Source: Gallionella sp. UBA4121
GTDB lineage: Bacteria > Pseudomonadota > Gammaproteobacteria > Burkholderiales > Gallionellaceae
Reading direction: 5' to 3'
Length of the DNA: 16,092 bases
Assembly: GCA_002381565.1 (NCBI GenBank)
Contig: DFWZ01000008.1
Span: 1 to 16,092 of the forward strand
Part shown: positions 7,980 through 14,546 of the stretch, piece by piece
How positions within the stretch are numbered: the stretch's first letter is position 1
Layout of the letters: each line of letters opens with the position of its first letter
The notes under the pieces: model-generated
Seen by the model: only the letters and a program-made list of their open reading frames with translations
The model's database searches: none
Told to the model about the DNA's origin: nothing
Made by a program: the position numbers and the translations under genes

Positions 7980-8606
7980 CTATACCTCAGTTTGTTCAGA
8001 TATGACCAAGGCATCATCAACTTCAATTCCAAGATACCGTACTGTAGATTCGAGTTTTTGGTGGCCAAGAAGAAGCTGAACTGCACGAAGATTTTTGGTG
8101 CGCCGGTAGATTAATGTGGCCTTGGTGCGCCGCATCGTGTGTGTCCCATACGCATGGTGGTCTAGCCCTATGGAGATCACCCATTGATCGACGATCTTTG
8201 CGTATTGCCGAGTGGATATGTGTGGAGAGTTATGGATCCGGCTTGGAAATAAAAACTGTTCAGGCGTGAGCTGTGCATGGGTAATCCATGCAGTGACAGC
8301 ATTTCGTGTTTCATCTGTGATTTCGAACTGAACCGGCCTGTGCGTTTTGCGCTGCATCACAATGGCACGCTGTAATACTTGGCTGCCTTGCGAAATATCA
8401 CGTACGTGAAGTTCCACCAGATCACATCCGCGTAACTTGCTGTCAATGGCCAAATTGAACATGGCCAGCTCTCGAATTCGTTCCGACAACTGCAGACGAA
8501 TGCGTATCGCCCATATTTCTTTCAATTTCAGCGGAAGTTTCTGTCCAACAAGCTTGTCCTTGTTCCAGGGGGATTTTTTGATTGCGATTTTGGTAACGTT
8601 ATTCAT
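7980..8606 (-). CDS. Small tyrosine recombinase/integrase
   Basis: A 208-residue protein that is essentially the catalytic domain of a phage-type integrase. The tyrosine recombinase residues can all be seen: R59 (KLRGCDL), K87 (RKTHRP), H156-x2-R159 (THTMRR), H182 (LLLGHQK) and Y191 (TVRYLG). The classical N-terminal arm-binding domain is missing, which is normal for this short subgroup. It would cut and rejoin DNA at specific sites and could mobilise the surrounding island or invert DNA. A good ribosome binding site (GGAGAGG, minus strand, about 8616-8610) precedes the ATG, and it lies inside an inverted repeat. The gene is intact. The target site cannot be named from the sequence. Confidence 0.85.
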   Translation of the reverse strand: MNNVTKIAIKKSPWNKDKLVGQKLPLKLKEIWAIRIRLQLSERIRELAMFNLAIDSKLRGCDLVELHVRDISQGSQVLQRAIVMQRKTHRPVQFEITDETRNAVTAWITHAQLTPEQFLFPSRIHNSPHISTRQYAKIVDQWVISIGLDHHAYGTHTMRRTKATLIYRRTKNLRAVQLLLGHQKLESTVRYLGIEVDDALVISEQTEV

Positions 8607-8608
8607 GG

Positions 8609-8638
8609 TCCTCTCCTAAATATTGTGTAGGGAGAGGA
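8609..8638 (-). promoter_or_regulatory. Inverted repeat covering the integrase ribosome binding site
   Basis: TCCTCTCC (8609-8616) and GGAGAGGA (8631-8638) are perfect 8-base complements separated by 14 bases. In the integrase mRNA the 3' arm is the Shine-Dalgarno sequence, so folding would hide it and lower translation. Confidence 0.45.
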
Positions 8639-8671
8639 ATTGTCACCGTTTTGGTCGAGGCATATACCTTG

Positions 8672-9256
8672 TTATTTTCCACCCCACCGATTCCAGGCCA
8701 TACGCAGCAGGGCAGCATTGGTGGCGTGACGATCAAACTGTTCCGGGTTGAAGTCGATGCATGCCCAGTCTAATAGTTGCCGGGATTCATCACTGTTGCG
8801 ATCTTTCTGGATGCATTCCACAAAATGGCCATATTCGCTGCTGCCGCCGACATCTTCAGGTGGGCATGCTCGGGCACCCGCTTCTACATAGGCCACACCA
8901 ATAGGTTCGTCGGTATGCGCAATGACGTCTGCAACCAGGATTCGGTGCTCCCAGTCGTCTCCAAAATCATATTGGTAGATGAATTCGCTGCCTTTCTCAA
9001 AATAACGCTTGAGAATAACCTTTCTCTCATCCAGAAATTCCATCTCTCCGTTTATGTCATGTTTCAGATCGCCATACATGTTCTCGCCAACATGAAAGGC
9101 ATGCAGATGCGAATCCGTCCAGCCCATGGCAGCTTGAAGGTAATGATGCAACTTGCCAAGACTGGTGTCACCATCAACGATCAGTTGTCTCCAGATCGGT
9201 GGATTGATTCCAAGCAGTTCAATGTGCAGGGTAAAAGCGGAATAATTTTTTGCCAT
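8672..9256 (-). CDS. Plasmid pRiA4b ORF-3-like protein
   Basis: A 194-residue protein of the pRiA4b ORF-3-like family, also known as the passenger protein of some IS1096-type elements. Family marks are the N-terminal IELLGINPPIWRQ segment (residues ~12-24), the LHHYLQAAMGW-x-DSHLH-x-F segment (36-54), YDFGDDWEH (95-103) and ACPPEDVGG (129-137). The family is common on plasmids and mobile elements and its biochemical role is not known. It sits between the integrase and a small HTH-like gene on the same strand, 65 bases from the integrase ATG and 85 bases from the next gene. No strong ribosome binding site is visible. The gene is complete. Confidence 0.85.
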   Translation of the reverse strand: MAKNYSAFTLHIELLGINPPIWRQLIVDGDTSLGKLHHYLQAAMGWTDSHLHAFHVGENMYGDLKHDINGEMEFLDERKVILKRYFEKGSEFIYQYDFGDDWEHRILVADVIAHTDEPIGVAYVEAGARACPPEDVGGSSEYGHFVECIQKDRNSDESRQLLDWACIDFNPEQFDRHATNAALLRMAWNRWGGK

Positions 9257-9341
9257 GGTTTGAGGTGGTCAGTACTGAATGTTTAAGTATCCGTTAAGGG
9301 CAGAAGTCAGCGTTATCATCTGGTTTTACTTTTAGTCGCGG

Positions 9342-9713
9342 CTATTTTGCTTCGCCCAGTGTAGAAGGCGGCTGTTCCCCGAAAATTATATCCCCCTCAT
9401 CCAATTCTGTTTTCTCATATCGGGGTGCCTTGTTCCGAGGTTCAGGCTGCTCCTGGAATAATTTAAGTGCCTCTGCTTCGTCCAGACCCATAAATTTACA
9501 TAAGCGCAACAAAGGCAGAATAGGCATGTTGCGCCATTCTCGATAAACGCCCCAGAGATTGTTGTAACTGTAGTCGATGGCCAAGGCGAGAGACTTGAGT
9601 TTCTTGTCTGGAATTTTGCTCATCATGGCATGTTCTATCAGCGATATCACTGGATTCGCTGGGTTTTCTGCAGGAGCCAATTTTCTGCCGGCCTTTAGTT
9701 TCTGTTTTTTCAT
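9342..9713 (-). CDS. Small HTH-like protein
   Basis: A 123-residue protein that I do not recognise exactly. Residues ~20-85 are predicted helical and look like a Cro/CI-type DNA-binding domain: IPDKKLKSLALAIDYSYNNL (34-53) would be the helix-turn-helix, followed by LPLLRLCKFMGLDEAEALKL. The N-terminus is basic and the C-terminal ~35 residues are acidic and probably disordered. It stands first in the minus-strand group with the pRiA4b-like gene and the integrase, so it may regulate them or the divergent metallophosphoesterase promoter at 9925-9954. The start at 9713 has no clear ribosome binding site; an overlapping frame starting at 9717 codes for nothing recognisable. Confidence 0.6.
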   Translation of the reverse strand: MKKQKLKAGRKLAPAENPANPVISLIEHAMMSKIPDKKLKSLALAIDYSYNNLWGVYREWRNMPILPLLRLCKFMGLDEAEALKLFQEQPEPRNKAPRYEKTELDEGDIIFGEQPPSTLGEAK

Positions 9714-9924
9714 TCAAATATACCCATTGGTTTGATCTTTCCTAGCAATCTGAAGGGCTGCGTACGCTTTCAATAATACTCAAGCTGGTATTTTACTACA
9801 ACACATTAAGCCTCTAAGCCCGTCGGTACATCATCGCATCATCAGTTCACACGTATGTTTTTGACGGGGGGAAAAGTGCGGGTATTTCTTTTTGGTGAGT
9901 ATTTTAAAAAAAACAGAATGCCAC

Positions 9925-9954
9925 TTGTATTGTAGTACTCGCGGTGAGTATAAT
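9925..9954 (+). promoter_or_regulatory. Promoter of the truncated metallophosphoesterase
   Basis: A perfect -10 TATAAT (9949-9954) is preceded by TTGTAT (9925-9930) at 18 bases. The nine bases GGTGAGTAT overlap the -10 (9943-9951) and occur again upstream at 9894-9902, so a regulator may bind both. A GGAG ribosome binding site follows at about 9966. Confidence 0.5.
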
Positions 9955-9980
9955 AATACCTACACGGAGAATAAAACAAA

Positions 9981-10271
9981 ATGAAAATCCAGATTTTGAG
10001 CGACTTGCACTTGGAAGTTTCACACTTCGATCCGATCAAAACGGACGCGGACGTGGTTATTTTGGCTGATGATATTGGCAAGGGCAGTATGGGTGTTGAG
10101 TGGGCTGCACACGCTTTTCCAAATCAACAGGTCGTGTATCTGGCTGGCAACCATGAATCGTATTTTCTTGATATCAACGAGATCGATCACGCTATCAAGG
10201 AAGAGGGCGAGTCACACAAGAACGTCGAGGTGTTGAACAACAGTACGTTTATGCCACGGTGGGTGAATTGA
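9981..10271 (+). pseudogene. Truncated calcineurin-like metallophosphoesterase
   Basis: The first ~85 residues match the intact metallophosphoesterase at 12339-13133: same start of MKIQILSD, metal ligands D8, H10 and D31, and the GNHE motif near residue 57. The first 23 coding bases are identical in the two genes. The frame then runs into IS3-family transposase sequence and stops, so the C-terminal half with the second metal ligands (a His after VVVT and the GHTH motif) is missing. The residue before D31 is Asp where the intact copy has Gly. Promoter and ribosome binding site are still good, so a short protein may be made, but it cannot be a working phosphoesterase. Confidence 0.8.
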
Positions 10272-10459
10272 TGATCAGCCTGACTGAATATTTTGACTTT
10301 TACAACGTCAGACGTCCGCACCAGTCACTGGGTCAAATTACGCCTGATGTCGTATATGGATCTGCGATAGGCGGAGGTGCAATGATCATGGACAAATATC
10401 CGCGCCCCGGGAAAGACGCAGACGCAAAATCAGAAACAGAACACCAATCAGTAAGGTAA
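10247..10459 (+). pseudogene. IS3-family transposase OrfB, C-terminal remnant
   Basis: This frame encodes the end of an IS3-family transposase. The conserved EYFDFYNVRRPHQSLG segment followed by a TPDVVY motif marks the last part of the integrase-like (rve) domain, just after the catalytic Glu region, and the tail ends in a charged, non-conserved stretch. All of the DDE core upstream is absent. It overlaps the end of the broken metallophosphoesterase, whose reading frame it terminates. It is not functional. Confidence 0.8.
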
Positions 10460-10570
10460 AAGCAGAAGAAAAAGCAAAGGAAAACCGGGACAGCGCCGTC
10501 CAGCTGCAAGTGAAGTCGAGTGCACAGCTTAAACTCAATACATTATTGTCTTGACGATAGGATCCACTTT
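10247..10570 (+). mobile_element. Right-end remnant of an IS3-family insertion sequence
   Basis: The transposase tail is followed by a non-coding end of about 110 bases that finishes near GTCTTGACGATAGGATCCAC, a form common at IS3-family right ends with a GGATCCA-like terminus. The left part of the element is gone, so a deletion removed it together with the second half of the metallophosphoesterase. The exact right boundary is estimated. Confidence 0.55.
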
Positions 10571-10624
10571 AATCAAACCGAGGCAACAGCGGATCTGTTG
10601 CACATCAAAAAGGAGAAATGAAAT

Positions 10625-10990
10625 ATGACATACGAAATTAACTTCTTGGGCTTCATAAACAGTGAACTCGATCATCCGTCCGACAACACGCCAGAGGCTT
10701 TTGCAATCGCATTACTTTCCGGGCACCTCGCCGAAAATTGCAGTGATATGAATGATTTGTCTCAGTATTTGCGTGATGGACTGGTCCAGATTGAATACTG
10801 GAAAGAATCGACTAACGCTGCTATCGAAAAGATAAAGGATGAGAGGAGTACCGATCCGAACAACGGACGGTTTTTTATGGATGTAATCGCCGAGTTAAGA
10901 AAATGGAAACGATTAGTAAAAGAAGTAGATAAGCAGGAATTTTTGATTGCACTTGCAAAGGACTGGCAAGAATGCATGGAACGTAATTGA
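10625..10990 (+). CDS. Hypothetical protein, 121 residues
   Basis: I do not recognise this protein. It is acidic to neutral and mostly helical, with a Trp-containing middle (DGLVQIEYWKESTNAAIEKI, residues ~51-70) and a basic helix ending in W-x-E-C. No membrane segment, signal peptide or metal motif is visible. The start at 10625 has a strong ribosome binding site (AAGGAG, about 10610-10615). A short hairpin GCAACAG/CTGTTGC (10583-10589, 10595-10601) stands just upstream and a good hairpin follows the stop, so it appears to be a self-contained transcription unit wedged between mobile-element scraps. Confidence 0.6.
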   Translation: MTYEINFLGFINSELDHPSDNTPEAFAIALLSGHLAENCSDMNDLSQYLRDGLVQIEYWKESTNAAIEKIKDERSTDPNNGRFFMDVIAELRKWKRLVKEVDKQEFLIALAKDWQECMERN

Positions 10991-11004
10991 CGAATTTGCT
11001 AGCA

Positions 11005-11038
11005 ATTATCCGTGGACGATGCTTCGTCCACGGATAAT
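11005..11038 (+). terminator. Perfect 15-bp hairpin after the hypothetical gene
   Basis: ATTATCCGTGGACGA (11005-11019) pairs perfectly with TCGTCCACGGATAAT (11024-11038) around a four-base loop, 14 bases after the stop at 10990. Only two T's follow the stem, so it may work weakly as a terminator or stabilise the 3' end of the mRNA. Confidence 0.6.
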
Positions 11039-11059
11039 TTAACAAAGCGTGGATTCAAG

Positions 11060-11179
11060 ATGAAAGGTATGAAAAAAATAAAGAGAGGCAAGGGCTTTCG
11101 AGGCCTAGTCGGGTCTCGCAGCCGAGAAAGATATTTTTATTTTTTATTAGTATGTACGACTCACCACTCTATGATATGA
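11060..11179 (+). pseudogene. N-terminal remnant of a relaxase
   Basis: A 39-codon frame begins with MKGMKKIKRGKGFRGLV, which fits the conserved N-terminus of a group of plasmid/ICE relaxases (pattern MKGM-x-KI-x-RG-x-x-FRG). After about 17 residues the similarity ends, and the sequence becomes AT-rich and runs into the IS256-family remnant on the other strand. None of the catalytic parts of a relaxase remain. It shows that a conjugative or mobilisable element was once here. Confidence 0.45.
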
Positions 11180-11685
11180 CGCTGAACCGTCACCCCTTAT
11201 GCCTGACGCAATCAGGGCTGCGCGCTTGACCATGCGATCACTCTGGCGGCTTTTGATGAACAGCGCGTCCACCATAACGAACGGATAATCGCCTTCCAGA
11301 CTGCGTTCGTTGAACACCTTGACTCGCGCATCCAGTCCAACGCATAGCTCGCTGATCGTTGATTTGGAGAAACTCGCACCGCACAGCTCTTCGGTGATGG
11401 CGGACACTTTGCTGGTAGAGACGCCTTGCACCACCATTTTCATCAAGGCTAGCACGAACGCCTGTTCACTGCGCTGGTAGCGCCTGGAGATGTCGGTCGA
11501 AAAACTGCCATCACGCGTCTGCGGCACCTGCAGAGTGACAGGCCCCACGCGAGTATAGAGCGTGGGCGCGCCCGATAGCCGTTGCGGTAGCCGCTTGATC
11601 TTGTCCCTTTGCATCTGCCACGCCTGCTGACCAACCCTGCTAGTCCTTTTGCATGGTGCCTTCCAGCCAAGGCGCGAACTGCCAC
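11147..11685 (-). pseudogene. Truncated, frameshifted IS256-family (mutator) transposase
   Basis: Minus-strand sequence encodes the N-terminal half of an IS256/mutator transposase. The marks are SGYRNGYR in one frame (about 11590-11572), then, after a frameshift near 11570, TLYTRVGPVTLQVPQTRDGS, the helical KMVVQGVSTSKVS segment and VMVDALFIK, which holds the first catalytic Asp. Similarity fades near 11180, before the second Asp and the catalytic Glu. Both ends and the reading frame are lost, so the element is dead. It separates the relaxase remnant from a proline-rich fragment, possibly the two ends of the gene it hit. Confidence 0.75.
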
Positions 11686-11699
11686 TCAGATCAAGCCGT

Positions 11700-11854
11700 T
11701 CGTGATGCCAGTGCCCGAGCCTAAGCCAGCTCAGCCTGTGCCGGAGCAGAAGCCTGTTCAGCCGCTACCAGAGCCGATTCAGCCTCCACCACTGCAGCCA
11801 GTCCGTGTTGTTGAAGAAGAGGAAGAAGAAAGGGGAGGATGGCATCAGCGATAA
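11700..11854 (+). pseudogene. Proline-rich C-terminal fragment
   Basis: A + strand frame ending at 11854 encodes P-x-P-E/Q-rich repeats (PVPEPKPAQPVPEQKPVQPL) followed by an acidic run of about six Glu and a short tail GGWHQR. The upstream part of the frame lies inside the IS256-family remnant, so the real start is missing. A strong terminator follows ten bases after the stop, which suggests a genuine gene end. It may be the C-terminus of the relaxase whose N-terminus lies at 11060, but low-complexity sequence cannot prove this. Confidence 0.4.
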
Positions 11855-11863
11855 CCATAAAAG

Positions 11864-11886
11864 ACCGGAGAAATCCGGTTTTTTTC
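11864..11886 (+). terminator. Rho-independent terminator
   Basis: Stem ACCGGA (11864-11869) with GAAA loop and TCCGGT (11874-11879), followed by a run of T's (11879-11885). It closes the proline-rich fragment and isolates the next operon from read-through. Confidence 0.85.
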
Positions 11887-11917
11887 GTCCAGGTATCACC
11901 TACGTTAATAGTCCTCA

Positions 11918-11946
11918 TTGCATTATATGTCAAACTGACATAAAAT
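11918..11946 (+). promoter_or_regulatory. Promoter with palindromic operator for the phosphoesterase/exonuclease cluster
   Basis: TTGCAT (-35, 11918-11923) and TAAAAT (-10, 11941-11946) are exactly 17 bases apart. The spacer holds a perfect palindrome, ATGTCA-AAC-TGACAT (11927-11941), that touches the -10. A dimeric repressor bound there would block the promoter. A GGAGG ribosome binding site follows at 11961. Confidence 0.65.
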
Positions 11947-11973
11947 GAATTTAATTAAACGGAGGTTTTAAAC

Positions 11974-12342
11974 ATGAGCGAACAAACTGAACGAATCGTA
12001 AACGCCTTCCCTGGGCTGTTTCACCGGGATGACGGCAAGATGTTCACCAACATTGGGATTGGTGATGGCTGGTTCAGGCTCGTGTATGACCTGTGCGCCG
12101 CAATCCAGATTGAGGCGGAGCGGGCAGGGGTGATCCCTGAGATTATTCAGATCAAAGAGAAGTTTGGCACGTTGAGGTTTTATATCCACGGTGCCAGTCC
12201 CGCCATGCATAAGCTGATCGAGGCAGCAGAAGCCCAAAGCGAATTCGTCTGTGAGAGCTGCGGATTGCTGGGTAAATTCAGGGCTAGCGGCTGGCATCAC
12301 GTAGCTTGCGATCCCTGCGAAAGGAAGAGGGGTTCAAGATGA
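11974..12342 (+). CDS. Phage/plasmid-type small protein with C-terminal zinc-ribbon-like Cys pairs
   Basis: A 122-residue protein of a type often found in phages and plasmids without an assigned function. The central part QIKEKFGTLRFYIHGAS (59-75) and the preceding GWFRLVYDLC are the conserved region. Near the C-terminus C93-x2-C96 and C112-x2-C115 could bind a zinc ion. The start has a strong GGAGG ribosome binding site and the cluster promoter directly upstream, so it is the first gene of the operon. Its TGA overlaps the ATG of the metallophosphoesterase (ATGA), pointing to translational coupling. It could be a nucleic-acid-binding accessory protein, but this is a guess. Confidence 0.75.
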   Translation: MSEQTERIVNAFPGLFHRDDGKMFTNIGIGDGWFRLVYDLCAAIQIEAERAGVIPEIIQIKEKFGTLRFYIHGASPAMHKLIEAAEAQSEFVCESCGLLGKFRASGWHHVACDPCERKRGSR

Positions 12343-13133
12343 AAATCCAGATTTTGAGCGATGTGCATAACGAGATTGCGACGTTTGAGCCGATCCAGAC
12401 CGATGCCGATGTGGTCGTGCTTGCGGGTGATATTGGACGCAAGGAAGAGGGTGTCCGCTGGGCGATGCACGCCTTTCCTGGTCAGCATGTTGTCTATTTG
12501 GCCGGAAATCACGAGTTTTATTACGGCCAGCGTGAGCAGATTTCGGCTCAGATTAAGCGCGAGGCCGAGGGGGTGTCGAGCTGGGCTGCCAATCGTGGCG
12601 TTGATACATCCAAGCTGCACCTGCTGGATGACGGTGAAATCATTATTGGTGATGTGCGCTTTTTGGGCTGCACTTTGTGGACTGATTTCGAGCTGTTTGG
12701 CGAGAAAGATAAGCCGTTTGCGATGAACGAGGCCAATCTGTATTTGTCAGATTTTAGGCACATTCTGGCTGGCGATGAGTACGAGAGGTTCACGCCGGAG
12801 GATTCTGTTACGTTGCATCAGTGGTCATTGAACTGGCTACAAACCAAGCTGGATGAGCCGTTTGATGGCAAGACAGTTGTGGTGACGCATCACCTGCCGT
12901 CGATGCTGTCGGTGCCGGGCCGCTTTAAGGACTCGCTGTTGTCAGCCTGTTTCGCGTCGAATCTGGATCACATGTTCGGCAAGATGGATTTATGGATTCA
13001 CGGCCATACGCACGACAGCGTTGATTACACGGTAAACGGCACGCGTGTTGTTTGCAATCCGCGCGGTTATGCTCTGTGCAATGGCAACAACGAGAACGCT
13101 GACTTTGATCCGGTATTTACTGTGGAGGTTTGA
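12339..13133 (+). CDS. Calcineurin-like metallophosphoesterase
   Basis: A 264-residue protein with the complete metallophosphoesterase metal site: D8-x-H10 (ILSDVH), D31 (LAGDIG), N57-H58 (GNHEF), H184 (VVVTHH) and H223-x-H225 (IHGHTH). Enzymes of this fold use two metal ions to cleave phosphomonoesters or phosphodiesters in nucleotides, RNA, DNA or proteins; the substrate cannot be read from the sequence. The ATG at 12339 overlaps the previous stop by four bases and matches the start of the truncated paralogue at 9981. A longer frame from 12306 is an artefact of the overlap. The HAD gene follows after one base. Confidence 0.88.
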   Translation: MKIQILSDVHNEIATFEPIQTDADVVVLAGDIGRKEEGVRWAMHAFPGQHVVYLAGNHEFYYGQREQISAQIKREAEGVSSWAANRGVDTSKLHLLDDGEIIIGDVRFLGCTLWTDFELFGEKDKPFAMNEANLYLSDFRHILAGDEYERFTPEDSVTLHQWSLNWLQTKLDEPFDGKTVVVTHHLPSMLSVPGRFKDSLLSACFASNLDHMFGKMDLWIHGHTHDSVDYTVNGTRVVCNPRGYALCNGNNENADFDPVFTVEV

Positions 13134-13134
13134 C

Positions 13135-13629
13135 ATGACTATTTTATTTCTGGATTTCGATGGCGTACTGCACCCTGACGAGGTTTTTATGTCTCGCAAG
13201 ATTCCCGGTGGCGTTGAGCTGCGCTGCGACGGGCATGACCTGTTTGAGCACGCCGAGCTGCTGGCCGAGCTGCTTGAGCCTCACCAGGACGTGCGGATCG
13301 TGCTCTCGACCAGTTGGGTACATGCGCTGAGTTTCAGCCGGGCAAAAGAGCGGCTGCCGGAACGTCTCCGGTCGCGTGTCAAAAGCGCCACATGGCACAG
13401 CGCAGGCAATAAGTACGAATGGCATTCGCTGACGCGTTACCAACAGATTTTGAAGTACGTGAACTGGCACAACATCACGAACTGGCTGGCGATTGACAAT
13501 GATGATCACGGCTGGCCGGATGTAAAGCGGCACCACCTTATCCACACGAGCGATTTAGGCGGGTTGGGCGGTACGGTTGGCGCGGTGGATGAGCTGGTGA
13601 TGAAACTGGAATTAAGGGAGGTTGAATGA
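13135..13629 (+). CDS. HAD-superfamily phosphatase-like protein (first of two)
   Basis: A 164-residue protein with HAD motif I FLDFDGV (D7 nucleophile, D9), motif II VLSTSW (S58/T59) and motif IV AIDNDD (D121, D123, D124). It resembles the compact HAD domain described in the 'Swiss Army Knife' group of RNA repair proteins, a family assignment from memory of the HPD/STSW pattern. Such enzymes remove phosphate from nucleic-acid ends or small molecules. Its start lies two bases past the metallophosphoesterase stop and its TGA overlaps the next ATG, so it is translated within the operon. A homologue at 15594 shares the same motifs but not the middle section. Confidence 0.8.
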   Translation: MTILFLDFDGVLHPDEVFMSRKIPGGVELRCDGHDLFEHAELLAELLEPHQDVRIVLSTSWVHALSFSRAKERLPERLRSRVKSATWHSAGNKYEWHSLTRYQQILKYVNWHNITNWLAIDNDDHGWPDVKRHHLIHTSDLGGLGGTVGAVDELVMKLELREVE

Positions 13630-14177
13630 GAAAACCAAAATTGATTCGCGTGTATTTCGATACTGAATTCACTAAATTCAGATCTGAGCGGGACGAGCCA
13701 AAACTGATCAGTATCGGTTGTGTGGCAGCAGGCGGGCAGGAGTTTTATGCGGAGCTGACCGATACCTATCAGCCGTCTGACTGTACCGATTTCGTGCTTA
13801 AAACCGTCCTGCCGCTGTTGGGTAACGCTGATGCCGCGAACGGACGACATGAAGATGCGCGCATGTTTGAATCGAAGCTGGCTTACCGTCTGTCTGAGTG
13901 GGTGCAAGGCTTTGGCGGTGAGGTCGAGTTCGTTTGTGACTCGCCTGCTTATGACTGGCGGTTCGTTGAATATCTGTTTACGTTTTACGGCTGGCCAGCT
14001 AACTTAAAGCGGAACTGCGGCACGATCTTTTTTAACAGTCCGAATATCCAACATCGATATGATGCGGCGGTGTACGAATATTGGAAGGCTAACGCCCACC
14101 TGCAGCATCACGCGCTGGTCGATGCTCAGTGCATGTTGTTCGCGGTCCAGCAGGCAAGGAGCAGGTGCTATGAATAA
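13626..14177 (+). CDS. DEDDh-type 3'-5' exonuclease, RNase T-like (first of two)
   Basis: A 183-residue protein with the DEDDh exonuclease residues: D12 and E14 (YFDTEF), D105/D110 (CDSPAYDW) and HHALVDAQ with H161 and D166. The region EFYAELTDTYQPSDCTDFV is shared with the second copy at 14963. The family is annotated as a 3'-5' exoribonuclease in plasmids and phages and is related to RNase T and Rv2179c-type enzymes. It would trim RNA or DNA 3' ends with two metal ions. The ATG overlaps the HAD stop by four bases and the next small gene starts within its last three codons, so translation of all these genes is coupled. Confidence 0.82.
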   Translation: MRKPKLIRVYFDTEFTKFRSERDEPKLISIGCVAAGGQEFYAELTDTYQPSDCTDFVLKTVLPLLGNADAANGRHEDARMFESKLAYRLSEWVQGFGGEVEFVCDSPAYDWRFVEYLFTFYGWPANLKRNCGTIFFNSPNIQHRYDAAVYEYWKANAHLQHHALVDAQCMLFAVQQARSRCYE

Positions 14178-14430
14178 GGTTAAGAAGCTGTTAACAAATT
14201 ACATGGACTTTTTCAAAGTCCATAACCATTGTAATTTGGCTTCTAACGTCCGTTTCAATTACATGAAAAGTCCATGTAATTGTTTTACGTCTCCTAAGCC
14301 GCTTTGCCCGACCACGCCGCTGAGTGCTGATGAGCTTGCCATGCTGGTGCGCTCACAGGCCGAGGCTCTGAAGTACCAGCAGGAAAAAAGGCCGGGTATA
14401 CGAATACTGCCGGTGCCAAAGAAAGATTAA
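14170..14430 (+). CDS. Small protein of 86 residues with a palindromic insertion
   Basis: Starts inside the last three codons of the exonuclease gene and runs to 14430. The C-terminal half (PLSADELAMLVRSQAEALKY and a basic tail RPGIRILPVPKKD) looks like a real small helical protein. The middle, residues ~10-38, is encoded by a palindromic block (14196-14282) and reads as Asn/Phe/Cys-rich sequence unlike the rest, so the protein may have been altered by an insertion that kept the frame. A short ATG-initiated version starting before the block is likely the native N-terminus. Function unknown. Confidence 0.5.
   Translation: MNKVKKLLTNYMDFFKVHNHCNLASNVRFNYMKSPCNCFTSPKPLCPTTPLSADELAMLVRSQAEALKYQQEKRPGIRILPVPKKD
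14196..14282. repeat. Inverted-repeat block with two hairpins inside the small gene
   Basis: AATTACATGGACTTTT (14197-14212) and AAAAGTCCATGTAATT (14266-14281) are a perfect 16-bp inverted repeat. Each arm also sits in its own hairpin: 14196-14237 (8 bp TGGACTTT/AAAGTCCA plus 8 bp AAATTACA/TGTAATTT with a seven-base bulge) and 14256-14282 (10 bp CAATTACATG/CATGTAATTG). It could be a small non-autonomous element or a recombination/replication site. Confidence 0.65.
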
Positions 14431-14437
14431 TACCCGC

Positions 14438-14521
14438 TCCGCAAAAGTGTGGTTTCAGATTTGTGAGATTCCGCAAAAGTGTGGTTTCAGCACTAATTTA
14501 GTCCGCAAAAGTGTGGTTTCA
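14438..14521. repeat. Three 20-bp direct repeats at an exact 32-bp period
   Basis: TCCGCAAAAGTGTGGTTTCA occurs three times without mismatch at 14438-14457, 14470-14489 and 14502-14521. The two 12-base spacers (14458-14469, 14490-14501) are unrelated to each other. The 32-base period is about three helical turns, so proteins bound to the copies would line up on one face of the DNA. The array fills the space between the small gene and the DSP-type phosphatase gene. It may be an operator array, an iteron set or the multi-site end of a lost transposon. Confidence 0.85.
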
Positions 14522-14546
14522 CCAAAAAATGAGAAGGAGATAAAAA

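Noticed and set aside
7736..8086. A 116-codon minus-strand frame at the integrase end
   Set aside because: It overlaps the integrase in another frame and extends into non-coding sequence; it includes no known motif.
8777..9286. A 169-codon + strand open frame
   Set aside because: It is antisense to the well-supported pRiA4b ORF-3-like gene and has no protein-family features.
13144..13907. Minus-strand frames opposite the HAD and first exonuclease genes
   Set aside because: The + strand genes have full catalytic motifs and operon-type overlaps, so these are shadows.
14438..14521. A short CRISPR array
   Set aside because: Only three 20-bp repeats with 12-base spacers and no cas genes; repeat and spacer lengths do not fit CRISPR.
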